A stretch of 64,000 bases of DNA from Ifrita kowaldi (lineage: Eukaryota; Chordata; Aves; Passeriformes; Cinclosomatidae). The notes beneath the pieces are model-generated. The model had not been told where the DNA came from and ran no database searches. It saw nothing but the letters and a program-made list of their open reading frames with translations. Positions 13,023 through 25,221 of the stretch are shown here, in pieces. The stretch is taken from contig VZRS01014435.1 in the NCBI GenBank assembly GCA_013398055.1, forward strand, positions 246,684 through 310,683. The letters are read 5' to 3'. Made by a program: the position numbers and the translations under genes. Numbering within the stretch: the first letter of the stretch is position 1; each line of letters opens with the position of its first letter.

Positions 13023-13555
13023 GAAAGCCTCTAGTTAAAAGTAGTAAAACTGAGTAAACTGAAAATACCCACTTTTGCCAGTGAAGCTGCAATTAACAAC
13101 TTTTCTCTGTGCCCCTTTAATGTAGAAGTGCATCTTGCTGGCAATTATTGTTGCCCATAATTACTCAGCTTCATGCCTGCTCTGAGAAATGGACTGCAGT
13201 GTGTTAGTATTTAAAGACAAACTACCTAATAATTGTTTTAAGCCTTTAAAATTGGTTTGTTTAGTGGTATTTTTTAAAGTTCTGTGCCTTCCTCTTCCTG
13301 TTTCTGGCTCTGAGGTAATAATGCCTGTGTCAAGTTTTGTCTTAGAGCAAATGCCAGTTGTGCCTTAACAGCCTGAAACTAATACTCATAAAATAAGCCC
13401 TTTAATCATAACAGAGGCTGGGAGTCTTTTTGGGCAGTGAATTTATTAAAACTCTTACAGATATTTTGAAAGTAAATGTCACTTTAAAATATTTTGGGAT
13501 TTTACACTCCTCAGAGCTTAAATTTAATTGTCTTTGAATTGGATTTGTTTTGTAT

Positions 13556-13561
13556 AATAAA
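13556..13561 (+). promoter_or_regulatory. Distal poly(A) signal AATAAA of STK17B
   Basis: AATAAA with a downstream GT-rich element at about 13590-13606; the likely main cleavage site. Confidence 0.5.
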
Positions 13562-14016
13562 ATACCACAATCTGATAATCCTTTTCAAGTGTGCCTGTGG
13601 ATTTGTCAATAGTTGGACAGATTGGCATTTTGGAATAACATATGATTGAGAGTTGAGCCTGATGAGTGGTAGAAGGTTGTGTTTTATCTTTCTTCACACA
13701 AGGAAAGAGCAGGATTTTCCCAAACAGGTTTCAATGTAAGGTGTCCACCATAATGCATGGGGGAATTCAGGACTGTTCTCTTGGTTTGGGGGGACAATCA
13801 CGCTGACAAGTGGAAAACAGACTGAGGTGTAATGCATGTAAAACTTTTCAGCTTCTGTTTGTCAGAAGAGGTAGAAGTTTTCCAAGACTTAATTTCATTT
13901 GTTCAGCAGATACAAAGCTCTGATGCCTGGGTGTGAGTGAACCACACTGAGTCTCCTCTGTGTATTAATTCTCATGGAGCTTTTTTTAGTGGTACTGATT
14001 GTATATATAATTACAG

Positions 14017-14157
14017 AATTACTTTGCAGGAGGCAGCTGTTGGATTGTGTTCAGGTTCTTTACACCCTTACTCTTCAAAGTCCTTGGCTTGTCCTAGTTG
14101 GAATCTTAGCTGACCTTTTGATTTTTTTCCACCAGCATGGAGTCCAGTTTGAACTGG
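14017..14157 (+). pseudogene. Possible DNAH7 N-terminal tail exon remnant
   Basis: An open stretch flanked by AG acceptors (TTACAG at 14016 or TTTGCAG at 14029) and a perfect donor G|GTAAGT at 14158. The protein contains LLDCVQVLYTLTLQS, then GILADLLIFFHQHGV. The pattern Cys-Val-x2-Leu ... Leu-Gln-Ser ... Asp-Leu-x2-Phe-Phe resembles the conserved N-terminal tail block of axonemal dynein heavy chains. Strand and position (3' of STK17B, 5' of the certain DNAH7 remnants) fit. The match is short and from memory, so an unrelated exon or chance ORF is possible. Confidence 0.35.
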
Positions 14158-14808
14158 GTAAGTTAAAACCACAAATTATTAGATACATATGTAGAAGTTA
14201 AAGTTCATGTAAGAAGAAAATGCCAAAAAGCTGTGAAGATACAGGTAAAAAAGAATGTTAAAAAAAAGTTATAATATAAAATTCTGCCAAAATATTAGTG
14301 ACTTGAAATTACAACTATTTTTAGCATCTGGAAAATAAACCTGGTAGCATATGCCAGCACTTTACGACAAAGCTGTCATTCCTTAAGATTTTTGTCACAG
14401 TATCTGATGTTTACATTTCTTACTTTAGGGCTAACTTATCTTCAAATAATTGAAAATTGGTTTTATCCAAAGAACTTAAGTTTTGAAGACTTTATTTGTA
14501 TTTTATATAAACTTAAAATATACCTTGAATCAGACTTTGGATAAGTGCATTTGATTTATTTAAAAATGCTGTTGTGCAAATCAACTCCAGTTGAATGTAA
14601 ATACATACCTTGTAGGCAGCTGTTAGTCAGTCTTGCTTCCTGCCATATTACTGGGAATTTCCAAGTGTGAATGAGTGCTGAGTAACATTTTCAGATGACT
14701 GAATGACCAGTTCATTCTTGCAGTTCTACTTCTATGCAGTTCATTACCTTTTTATATTAAAAAAAAATAAACTTTGCCATTTTTTCAAAACTTGTGTGTT
14801 TGTTTGTT

Positions 14809-15755
14809 CACAGAATCAGAGACTAGTTGAGGTTGGGAGGGACTTCTGGAAGTCATGTTGCCCAACCCCCGTGCTCCAGCCATCCCATCTAGGCCTTGCT
14901 GTCCATAATGATGTCCAGATGGCTTTGGATCTCCAAGGAAGGACACTGTCTCCCTGGGCAACCTGCTGCAGTTCTCAGTCAGCCTCACAGTAGAAGTATG
15001 TTCTTGTGTTCAGATGGAGCCTCACGTGTTCCAGTTCGTGCCCACTGCCTCTCGTCCTGTCACTGGGCATCAGTGACAAGAGCCTGGCTCCATCTTCTTT
15101 GGCCGCCCCACTTCAGATGGTGATACATGTTGATAAGAGCCTCCCTGAGCTTTCTTTTCTCCTGGCTAAACAGTCCCTGCTGCCTCATCTTTTGCTCATA
15201 AGAGGTGCTCCAGTCCCTGAATCCCTTTGTGGCCTTTAGTTGGACTCTCAGCTCTGTCTGTGTGACTCACACTGGGCACTGGGATGCCCAGAACTGGGCA
15301 CTGCTCCTGTGGGTAGTAAAGGGAAGGGTCACCTCTGTCACCCTGCTGCTGCAGCCTGTGCCATTGATGTGTGGCACACTGGTGGCTCCTGTTCAGCTCC
15401 AGGACCCCAGGGCCTTCTCTGCAAAGGGGTTTTCCAGCTGGATGGCTCCAGGATCTATCAGTGTATGGGACTGTTCCTCCACAGCCTGTTTCTCCAGCCT
15501 GCAGAGGTCCCTATGGATGGCAGCAGGACCCGCAGGTGTATCAGCCACTCCCAGTTTTGTGTCACCTGCAGCCTTGCTGAGGGCATGCTCAGCCCATCAT
15601 CCTTAACCAGGATCTCCTGGGAGAGTGTCAGAGGCCTTGCTGAGGGCTCGCTAGGCAGTGTCTGCTGCTCTCCCCTCAGCTCCTGGCAGTCATTTCACTG
15701 CAGAGGGTTGCTCAAGTCTGACTTCCCCTTGCTGAGTCCATGCTGACTACTACCA
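14809..15755 (-). mobile_element. CR1 LINE, about 0.95 kb, minus orientation
   Basis: Starts with the reverse complement of the CR1 3' end (CACAGAATC..., GGTTGGGAGGGACTTCTGGA) and continues through CR1 body sequence to 'CATGCTGACTACTACC'. The GC-rich ORFs up to 168 codons in 15.0-15.75 kb lie in this copy and are antisense to the element, so they are not genes. Confidence 0.88.
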
Positions 15756-18400
15756 GTGAATCATGAACTTAGCAGCTAACTTCCTGGAACTGTTCTCTAT
15801 GTGTCTGGGTTTGATGTAGAAAATGTTGATGTTCCTATTGGTAATGATCTGGTTGTATCTTGCTGTACTTACTGAGGTGATACTTTTTAAGCTAAATTCT
15901 ACTGCCCTTTCAGAATGGCCATGTGAGACAACTTAAATGGAATCTTTGTTATACATACTAATCTCCTAGGCCACTAATGGTACATTTGTTTCATTTTCAA
16001 GTAGATGGGTGAAATAAATAACAAGCCCCAAAACAAGTGTCCTTTGGAGAGGGAATTGCACTCAAAAGAGAGGGTTAACTCCTGGTGGCCTGGATAGTAT
16101 GTTTCTTCCAAAGGCACATTTCATTGACAAAGCTTTCTCATTGTTTGAAATGCACAAATGGGCTTTCTTTTTTAGTGAAAGAAACAGTGTATTCATGTGG
16201 TTGCTTTGGTGTTGCAGCATTAAGTTCAGAAATTATCCGAATATTTACATTTCTTGCAGTGAGAGTTTATATCAGGAATGATGCCTATTTTTTTAACACA
16301 TCAAGAAAACAAACTATTCTGTTTAATGGTAGTTTCAGACAACTTGAAATTTCTGTCTTTTCTGAAGTCCTAAGGAAGGAGACATCTTTGAGAAATGCAT
16401 CACAGTGACTTTAAACTGAGAGTAGAATAGATTAGATAATAGGAAGAAATTTTTGACAGTGAGGGTCATGAGGCCCTGGAACAGGTTCCTCAAAGAAGCT
16501 GTGGACGTCCCATCCCTGGAAGCGTTCAAGGCCAGGTTGGACAGGGGGCCCTGAGTGACCTGGTCTAGGGGAAGATGTCCCTGCCCATGGCAGAGGGTTG
16601 GAACTGGATCATCTCTAAGGTCCCTTCCAACCCAAACCATTAAATGATAATAACTGACCCTCTTTTTACCAGGACACCTGTGCTTGTACTCTTGCCGAGT
16701 AAGGCAAGTTGAGCTTGAAAAAATATTTTGTAAAATTGGGGCAGAACACGAGTGTGCAATTACTGTGTGTTTGTTTCAGAAACCACTCATCCTGCACATT
16801 AGAACCTGGCAGCTGACAGGCTTGAAAATACTACTTGGTCTACTCAGCATTGCAGAAATGAGCAAGATACAGAATGAATCAGAGTGTAGAAAGTCTACCA
16901 AATTTAATGGTAATATTACAAGGCTGAATTGCCAAGTCATCTACCAGTGAGTAGCGTGCTATGAGAGTATAAGGAAACTTTTTAATAATTAAAAGTAAGT
17001 ACAGGAATTATGACATAAAAGTTCTTATCTGGTAGCCCATGTAGTGAATAAACAGCAATGTAGGTGGTATTATTCCTGTCTGTAAGAAGGAAGTTCTTCT
17101 GATAGTGAAAAATACTATATTTGTAAGGGTTTTTTAATAATGTTTCTCATATTAGCAATCTGTGTCTTTCTTGCTGTGAAGTGTACCAGCAGCTATGCTA
17201 TTTCCAGTTTCCTAGTTGGACAATAAACCCCAAAATGTCACGTTCTAGCAAAAGGACTCCCATGCCCAGCAGTGTATGGCAGTGCGTGCTGATCGTGCCA
17301 CTGCTTGCTGTAGGTGTAGTTCTGATAGTTGAAATAGCAGGGAGTTCCCTTTGCATGGTTTCCAACTGGACTGTTCTGTATTATAGCCAGTACAGAGTAG
17401 AGTTTGTTTGAATCTCCCTGTGCTAGGTTGAGTATGAGGGTATTTCTCATTTCAAGACCAAAACCAGGCTTTCGTACTGGCTTGAACTTAGAAAATGTAC
17501 CAGAAATTCCGAGTGATGTTGAGCCTTCTATAGCTGGACAAAGGAGAAGTACCCTAGTGGTTCTTTGCCTGTGGTATTTTAATAAAGGGGCTTTTATGTT
17601 TAAAACTTGCTATCTGGACTCAATGTTATATGTGCAGTTCACAAGATTGGTTACAGGCGTGAATTGGAGCTCATTTATAGGGATTTTCTAGCAGGTTAGC
17701 TCTGTAAAGTGTAGTGCTACCTTTTATATGTTGCTGTGAAAACATACAGAAACCACTCATTTAAAATTCACAAACTGCCTGACATGGCAACAGCTGTTTC
17801 AGATCCATAGAAAGCCAAACCTGGCCCCAGCAAAGAGTTAGAAGTCATACCAGCTGTGCCAGTAGTTGATTTAGATTGGTCAAAGTACTGGATTTAGTGG
17901 AGGAAACACCCACAGACTACCAATTAAACTGAATGAGATTTTTATTTATATTTTCTTGTATTCTCTAATTTTCTAGGGGCGTGGGGGCAGGTTGTTTAAA
18001 TCCTAAGTCATTGTGCACAAGATGGGCTGATGCATGATGTGGCACCTGGAAAACCTTTGGTTGCTGTTGTGGGTTAGCCACCCCAGCCCAGCCTTGTATC
18101 TTACTAAGAACCATTTTGCAAACACAGCTGCGTTCCTTTGCATGCTTAGCTGACGCACCTGCCCCCCTGCTTTGCCTAAATAATGCACCTGCATTATTGA
18201 TACACATCAGTTAATTTATAAAGGTAAGGAGGACCTCTGCCTAGGCAGCAGCGAACGGCACATGCTGCTCAAAGCCGCGTTCACCATCCTTATTTCAAAC
18301 TGGCAGGCACAGCAGGGGCCGAAGCTTTTTCTACTGGCAGACAATCGCAGTAACAGCACAGCTGAGCTCCAGCCTGGCACAGCTGCAGAGACTTTGTGGA
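15756..18400. other. No recognised gene; one CR1
   Basis: Contains the CR1 at 16.43-16.65 kb and several ORFs of 60-110 codons. One stretch at 16780-16947 is flanked by a TTTCAG acceptor and a GTGAGT donor but has no recognisable similarity. Confidence 0.4.
16428..16648 (+). mobile_element. CR1 LINE 3' end
   Basis: Clear CR1 3' segment: 'GGTTCCTCAAAGAAGCTGTG', 'CCCATCCCTGGAAGC', 'TGACCTGGTCTAG', ending 'AAGGTCCCTTCCAACCCAAA'. Confidence 0.92.
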
Positions 18401-18409
18401 AGTTTAATT

Positions 18410-18930
18410 CCGTCGCCTCAGGTGTGAGGTGTTCTCGGCTGAGGCGAGTCCAGCGCGGGCTCTGCGCCCCGGCCACGGCAAGGCAGCCGCTGCCGGGCTC
18501 CCGGCGCTGGGCGCGGCACCGCGCCCGGGATTAGGCTCCCGCGAGTTTCCAGCCGCTGGGGATAAGGCGGTGGAAAGCGGGAAGCAGCGGTCCCGAGCTG
18601 CAGAGCACCGGGAGCGGCCGAGCGCGGGGCCTCGGGGCGCCGGCTGAGGAGCTCCCACAGCGCCGGGGAGCACCGGGCTGCCGGAGCGGCCTTTCTGAGC
18701 TGAAAGATGCGGGTTGTTTTGTTTTGCTTTGTTTGTTTTTGTTTTGTTTTAGTTTTTTGGGGGGTTTTAATTTATTTTTTTAAACTTAACTCACGTTTAT
18801 GGGTTAGCTTGCTGCCATGCCGGGTTTTATCCCTGCCTGCCCCGCCCTCGCTCGGTGTGAGCGGGGCCTGGCGGGGCGCGGAGGCCGCAGCGCCCGGTGC
18901 CGCTGAGGCGCAGGGCATTAACACCCAGCC
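18410..18930. promoter_or_regulatory. Orphan CpG island
   Basis: An abruptly GC-rich block with dense CpGs (for example GCGCGGCACCGCGCCCGGG and GGAGCGGCCGAGCGCGGGGC), unlike its AT-rich surroundings and unlike the CR1 copies. It has the look of a vertebrate CpG-island promoter, but no recognisable gene starts here. It may be a relic promoter of the DNAH7 locus, a non-coding RNA promoter, or an unannotated first exon. A T/G-rich run follows at 18.71-18.78 kb. Confidence 0.6.
18712..18782. repeat. T/G-rich low-complexity tract
   Basis: Repeated GTTTT/TTTTG units immediately after the CpG island. Confidence 0.6.
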
Positions 18931-19184
18931 GTCAAACCGCGGCGTCTGTGCTGCGAACTCTACAAAACAGGCTTTTACAAACAACGCAGTCCTCCTTAAA
19001 GCTGCCCAGATCTCCTTTAATTAGTTTAGCAGTGCGAATTTGAACAGATGCTTTTGGTTTGGGCTGCCATTCCTGTAGCGTTTCCGGAGAGAGTGACTCT
19101 TTCCTAAAGGCACCCCTTTAGAAACCACAGAAATTAATTTGCGTACCAAGTCTTCAGCTTGGTGCAAAGTACAAAATATTATGT

Positions 19185-19345
19185 CATTGTCTTGGTTTCA
19201 GCTGGAATAAAATTCCTTCTCTTCTCGGTAGCTGGCACAGTGCGGTGTTTTGGACTCAGTATGACAATAACATTGATAACCCACCAATGTTTTGGTTGTT
19301 GCTAGGTAGTGCTTACCCAAATCAAGGCCACTTGAGCTTTATATT
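19185..19345 (+). mobile_element. Avian endogenous retrovirus LTR-like fragment
   Basis: The segment with 'TCAGCTGGAATA', 'GCTGGCACAGTGCGGTGTTTT', 'AGTATGACAATAACATTGAT' and 'TTGGTTGTTGCTAGGTAGTG' matches, from memory, an abundant avian ERV LTR motif series in the same order. No retroviral coding sequence is nearby. Family name not assigned. Confidence 0.5.
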
Positions 19346-19484
19346 TCAGTTTCATTATGTAAGACATGGAGAACGAAGAGCGTGTTCGAAGTTCAGAGTC
19401 ACCTGATTGATGCAGGTGATTTTACCCAAGTCAGCTGTAAAGCTGCTGATAAACCCGGGTCCATCAGATCACCACGGGCTGGTT

Positions 19485-19780
19485 ACAGGGCTGGAGCATT
19501 TGGTGTGTGAAAAGAGTCTTGGCAGAACTGTGTGTATTGGGGAAAAGAATGTGGTGGAGGGATGTAGTTACAGTCTACAGAGAAAATGCTGCCAGATTCC
19601 TCTTGGTGCCGTGCAGCAGGAGGGGCAGCTCCCTCCGTTTGCAGGGAGGGGAATTCTGACTAGGCACGGGGATGACATTCTTTGCAATGAATGATAAAGC
19701 AGGGGAGAAGTTTGCCTGGAGAGGCAGTGGCCTTAGAGAACTTCAAATCTCAGCTGGATGAGGCTCTGTGCAATCTCTTT
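19485..19780 (+). mobile_element. Old, diverged CR1 copy
   Basis: CR1-like order of phrases: 'GGCTGGAGCATTTGGTGTG', later 'GGAGAGGCAGTGG' and 'CAGCTGGATGAGGCTCTGTG'. Too diverged to place its ends precisely. Confidence 0.55.
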
Positions 19781-21464
19781 CAAAATTTTTTCAGTGATTT
19801 TAAAAATTCAAAAATGCAAGACCTTCCAGTCAGCTTGCAAGAGCAATAAAGTGACATCAGGGAAGGTGAAAATAAACTATATGAATTAAAACAAAAATCT
19901 TTGCATAACTGGTGGATGAGATCACGATTTACTAAGACCAGCCAATGATGCAATTCTTCCATTTGAATCTGTCATCAAACTTTATTTTTCAGCTATGACA
20001 GTCATTAAAACAAAGTGTTGAAATAAAATGAACTTAGACATTTGAATCTCAAAGCATTGAACCAAGACTAATGAAGCATATTCAGTCAGACAATTGTTCT
20101 CACTTAAAATAGTATTAATAATGATACTATTAGTGAAAGAAAAAATGTTTTATATAAAAGTTATATATTTAAATTTAAAAATTATTTACAATATTGTTAT
20201 TTTCATCCTAATGTATTCTGGTTTTAATGTCTAACTTTTGTGTATGTTTTACTGTGTGTATAATATGTTAGTACAGTACCTTGTGTGCACAATCTGTAAA
20301 TAAATATACGTATATTGGGGCGGGGTGTGCTCAAAAATTTCTTGCTGATAGAGATGTGTGATCAAGAAAGTTTGGAGGTCACTCATGTAGGGGAGTATGG
20401 TAGCAAGCAATGTGGCTGGTTAGTAATGTAGGTATTTAGAAAGTAATAAAAGTATTTAGTTAGTGTTACGGGGATTACCTGGACATTTTAAAACTGATTT
20501 TCAGAAAGCAGTGTGTTTGTATATGATGGTTTGGGGTTTATTTCTATGGCCATCTAGCCAGTGTAAGCAGATAACAAATGACTTCTGTAGTGTGGGCAAC
20601 ATGGCAGTAGAATTAAATTGCATGTTCTGCAGGCTTCTGAACAGACAGTGTAGTCAAAGTGTGAATATCTCTTGGTTCTCTTGAATTAAATTCAAGCAGT
20701 TGAATTAGCTGTGGAAGACTGAGTACCTATTCCCAATACCCTAAACTAATGAAAGACTTGAAACCTGAGGTGTAGAGACCTTGAATAGGCATGAACTTCT
20801 TCACAAGAAAACTTTAAAAAGCACTCATTGGCAAGTTGAATGAAGTAGTTTTGCCTTTACAGCCTGTGTTAAAAGATCATATAAAATTTAGCAGATGTAG
20901 AGTTTGCAGTTTGGGAACTGTAAAATCCCATCTCCTCTCTTCACAAATACCACTTCTGTAATCAGCCTCCTGCTGTTTCTTTCATGTATTCATGTTTCAG
21001 TTCAGCAAAGCCCTTACCTTCACCCTTGAAATGTAACTTGTCTTCAGTCACTTGCTGTTGAGCAAAGTTCTGATGCCTGTGCCTGGTATTAAATGTTTGG
21101 AGTACAGGTGCGTGCCTGAGCGGTCGGCTGAATTTGGGTCTGAGTGACTTGAACTTTTGCTACAGTGAAGTTTACTATCAGGTATAATTGCAGCAATTTT
21201 TTCAAGCAAAAAGGAAAATGTTTGCTCTCTGAGGATATGGTGCCTTTAAGATGCACACATGTTCTGCTAGAATTTTGTGTTGGAGAATAAACAAATTCCA
21301 TTTCATCATGGGTAGTGTGTAATACTATACTGGCATGAAACCCCTTCTAGTGGTTCTTCCATCTCATTGCTGAAAAGATGTATCAGTCTTTGTTTGGTGT
21401 ATTCTAAAACAGCCAAATGTTCTCTAGATCCGTAGCAATGAATATATTCTGAAGCAGAGAAACT
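19781..21464. other. No recognised gene
   Basis: AT-rich; only short ORFs without visible domains. The missing DNAH7 tail exons would be expected here, but I could not recognise any. Confidence 0.4.
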
Positions 21465-21692
21465 GCTGTTTAAAGGGCAGAAATTCTTCACTGTGAGGGT
21501 GGTGAGGCACAGCCTGGTGTCCAGAGAAGCTGTGGATGCCGTATCCCTGGAAGTGTTCAGGGCCAGCTTGGATGGGGCTTGGAGCAACCTGGTCTAGTGG
21601 AAGGTGTCCCTGCCCATGGCAGGGGCTATGGAACCAGATGGTTTTTAAGGTCCCTTCCAACCCAAACCATTCTACGATTCTACAATTCTCTT
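21465..21692 (+). mobile_element. CR1 LINE 3' end
   Basis: 'AGAAATTCTTCACTGTGAGG', 'GGAAGTGTTCAGGGCCAGC', 'AACCTGGTCTAGTGGAAGG' and the terminal 'AAGGTCCCTTCCAACCCAAA' followed by 'TTCTACGATTCT' repeats. Confidence 0.93.
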
Positions 21693-21972
21693 GTAGCTTC
21701 TTGAAGAATTTAGCACATTTGGAGGTATTCACAGAGTATTTGAAGAGGACACGAGCATAAAATAAAAAATTTCATCTTGCTGCTGATAAGGTACAGATTA
21801 TAGTCTAACCTAGTCAAGAATATAAATTACACATCTTAATATTTGTGTTATCAGTAATTTGCTTAGTAATGCAGTTAGTGAGATGTGGCAAAATTATTCC
21901 TAATTCAGATGTAAAATATTTTAACATGATTTGAGATTTAAACTGCAAGTTTACTGAGCATGGTAATTTGTT

Positions 21973-22522
21973 CCTATATGATCTCGAGTTGATATATCAT
22001 CTCAATGATATGACTGTGGAATTCAACAGAAAACAAAAAGACTGGACACAGAAGTGAACCCAGATGAAGTAGTGGTGATGTAGCAGACTACTGGCATAGG
22101 CTGTATAAACTTTTCAAGGCCTTCCACAGTTCTCCAAATGCATTAGCAGTAACAAGGCAAGTTAAATTCAAAGTAGAAGAATTGAGATGCCTCCTGGTTT
22201 GCAAGAAAGATGCTGGGAAGGATGTCCAAAGTTGTGGGTTTACCACTGTCTTCTTCTGAGGACTTAAATATTTTGTCATACATTAACTTGTGTTTTGAAC
22301 CATTCCTAGAAAAGTTTGAGCCCGTCAGTGGAACAGCCAGAAAAGAACATTCAATTGAGAAAGCTTTAATGGAAAGGAATTCTGGATGGGATTAAAGGGA
22401 GCTCTTGCTGGTAGAGAAACAGGAACCTATATTTTGTCATCTGTAGATGATATTCAGACCACGTTTTCAAAATTCGGACTATGAGAGAATCTCTTTTCGT
22501 TAAACATTGTGAAGAGAAAAAG
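21973..22522 (+). pseudogene. DNAH7: DNAH7 remnant: linker-region exon, decayed
   Basis: Pieces in three frames: VEFNRKQKDW, then DYWHRLYKLFKAFHSSPN, RKMLGRMSKVVGLPL, FLEKFEPVSGTARKEHSIEK, GRETGTYILSSVDDIQ and KIRTMRESLFVKHCEE. They follow the dynein linker order (YRETGT-IL-SVDEIQ, then KTQTMRGSPFIKPYE). Several frame changes and stops. A donor-like AAG|GTGATT is at 22523. Confidence 0.85.
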
Positions 22523-24911
22523 GTGATTTTCTCTAATAGAACATCACCAACTAATGTAACCAAACAAGAAATCTCTTCTGCTTAATCTAAAGCACAGAGA
22601 CTTCAAATGCTTTTTTTTATCCTCCTTAAGCAGCAAATTAATCATGTTTTAAAGGGATGAAGCTTTTGTAGCTTGTCAGCTACACACTATTTAATCCCTT
22701 CAAGCTGATTTTTACTCTTAATTAACGATGTGGGAAGAGCTAATGCATTGGATACGTTCCTAAATATTTTTTAACACACTCTGGTACTTAAGACAGCAGA
22801 TTCATTATAACAATACCTTTGTTTTACCAGATAAAGCATAACTGAAATACAGATGGAAAGGTTGAAGACTAAGAGAATATTGTCTAAACTTTCCACTTAA
22901 AATATAAAGCTACTGAATTGTTTAGCTCTTCAACAATTAAATTGTTAGGGCTTACGTAAAGAACATGAAGAAACTGAAGACATGACAAATTTCAGGGATG
23001 AGAGGAAAAATTCATATTTTTTTTCTAAAGCAGAAAATTAAATTCTAACATTAGGCATTGTGTGTTAAAAATTCTGTACTTCCATCTTTGAGCAAAGATT
23101 TCAATTTCTTTTCTCAATAAAATACTTACTTCTTAAATCCCCCAAACATAGCCATATTTTGAAAACCCAGAAGCCTTTCCTAGAAAGCTTGGCTATAAAT
23201 ATCTAGCTAATGTGGATCCCTCCTACTGACCTGCAGAAATGCTCTTTCAGATCTCAGTATGTATTCAATAAATGTGAATGCATACGTCCATGTGCATATG
23301 TGCATTCCAACAAGTATTTATTCTCTAATTGCTACTGTACCGTAGTGTAAGAGGTCCTTCCTTATTCATGTTGGGTTTGCCTATTTAAGAAGAGTAAGTT
23401 TGCCATGGTAATTTAATCATTTCAGTTTTCAGAGTGTTTTGATGACTGACAGTAATAATACAAGGTATTACTTCAATAACACAAGACTGTTGCTTCAGTC
23501 TTTGAGATCCAGGCAATTACACAATGGTTGCTCTCTTAATAACCTAACAAAGCATGGAGAGTTCTGGACTGCTGCCAGAGAGAATTCCAAATTCCTTATC
23601 TTCATTTTGGTGTAAGTGAATTAACTGAGCTGCCTAAGCTTCCTCTTGGAAACTGCATTTTTCTCTACCCCTTGGTAGAAGCAAGGTCACCAGAGATGAG
23701 GCAGCAGAAGCTAAAAGATGAGCAAGGGACTTTGTTTAGAGGAAATGGTACATGTTGGGTACAATGGTCTGTTGTTTAGAATCTGTGCCAGTGAGTAAAG
23801 AAAGAAGTTAAATAAGTTTTCACATATTTAATTTAACAGGACTTGGTGCAGCCTGTGCTGTTGAGAAAATTACTGCTATGGTTCCAGTGAAGTTGAATGA
23901 ATTGTGTATTTGTACAACAAATGAGTTTATTGTGTAAATATACAATATATGTTTTAACAGCATGCACTTTTGGTAATAATTCCATCTCAGGAATGTTTCC
24001 TGTTTCTATATGGGAAAGAAGAATATAGGTATTTGTTACAGGGTTATAAATAGCATTTTATTTTTATACATTTTTTGCAAATTGCTTGTGTCAGTGAATT
24101 GGGAATAGAGAGAACTGCTATCATCACATCTGTGTGATACTGGTGAGAATGAGAAGTGTCAAATGGTGGTGGTAAATAATTTTTAAATGATGCAAAAAAA
24201 TAGAGAATACTTAGAACAAATGATAGACTAAAGGATCTTGGATTTTCTGCTTTCTAAAGGAAAGACTGAATAACTATTGAATTACAAAAATGTATATGCG
24301 TAGTGGTGGGCAGTAATACTGAACTCCTTAATCTATCAAACAAATGTGTTCCACATCCACACTTGGAATTTGAAGTCAGAAATAAAATATGACTTTACTA
24401 TTGGACTATTTGCTACTTGAAATGTTTCAATTAAAACCACATTTCTTTTTGTTGTCCTGTATGCAGGACAAGGCCTGCTTAGTTTTGGTTCAGTAGTTTA
24501 GGTTGCTGCCCTGTCTTTCTTCCATGACGTCGGCCTATCTTAGCAAACAGAAACAGTGGTCTGGGCTTGGGTGTTTGTCAGAAGCCAGATTCCATGTTCT
24601 GTTAAAGGGAATTAGTCCACAATTACATGCTAAAGCATGTCGTGCATTTATTCACTGGTACTGTTTGTTTATTGGGTTGAGCTCGTTCAGGAAATCCTGC
24701 CACCAACCTTGCAAATGATCCAGCTGCTGAAATTAACGTGGCCTTTGTTATTGCAGGAAATCATGTGAGGTGAAATCTGCTGAACTCTTAGAACTTACAC
24801 CTGTTGCACCTGCTGCTGAATATGCAAATTGCCCAAAAGGTCTTAGCAGTCTGCTGAAAATGCTTTACTGGAAGCAGCAGTTAAAGCATCTGAGCTAATG
24901 TCCCTTTATAG
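22523..24911 (+). other. Pseudogene intron, nothing else recognised
   Basis: AT-rich, without ORFs of note or repeats I can name. Confidence 0.5.
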
Positions 24912-25095
24912 GGAATGCAAAGGAAAGCTGCTGTTGACACAGGAGATCCTGGGTGAATGGCTGAAGATTCAGGCTACTTGGCTTTATTTGGAGCCAATTG
25001 TCAGTTCTGACATCATGGCTCAGATGCCTGAAGGAAAGTGCATAATTCAATACTTGACTAAGATATGGAAAGACTTGATGAAATCAGTTTTCCAG
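24912..25095 (+). pseudogene. DNAH7: DNAH7 remnant: linker exon, still open
   Basis: Acceptor TTTATAG, donor CAG|GTACAT. An open frame of 61 codons contains GKLLLTQEILGEWLKIQATW, then LYLEPIVSSDIMAQMPE, the family's EWLKVQATWLYLEPIFSS-DIMAQMPE block with one residue missing (SSPDI to SSDI). No stop in this exon. Confidence 0.92.
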
Positions 25096-25221
25096 GTACA
25101 TACGGCTGTCTTATATAGTGATTATGTAGTATGTACCAAAAAAAATTGCTTCTGATAATACAGTAATCCATTTTCTGTTTCATCTTAGCTTCCTCACTTA
25201 GGTTCTTTAAAAAATTACTGT

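Larger units (their letters stand above)
12153..13585 (+). other. STK17B: STK17B 3' UTR
   Basis: No competing ORF. There are two candidate poly(A) signals, at 12344 and 13556. The second is followed by a GT-rich stretch (GTGTGCCTGTGG), so the long form probably ends near 13.58 kb. An A/C-rich simple stretch sits at 12.95-13.02 kb. Extent is inferred. Confidence 0.6.

Noticed and set aside
15006..15746. Overlapping GC-rich ORFs up to 168 codons
   Set aside because: They lie inside a minus-oriented CR1 copy and run antisense to it.
16684..16950. 88-codon ORF with splice-like flanks as an exon
   Set aside because: No similarity I can name, and its phase does not join the 14.0-kb candidate exon without a stop.
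24752..24890. TTATTGCAG followed by possible coding sequence as a dynein exon
   Set aside because: Stops in the relevant frames and no dynein phrase.
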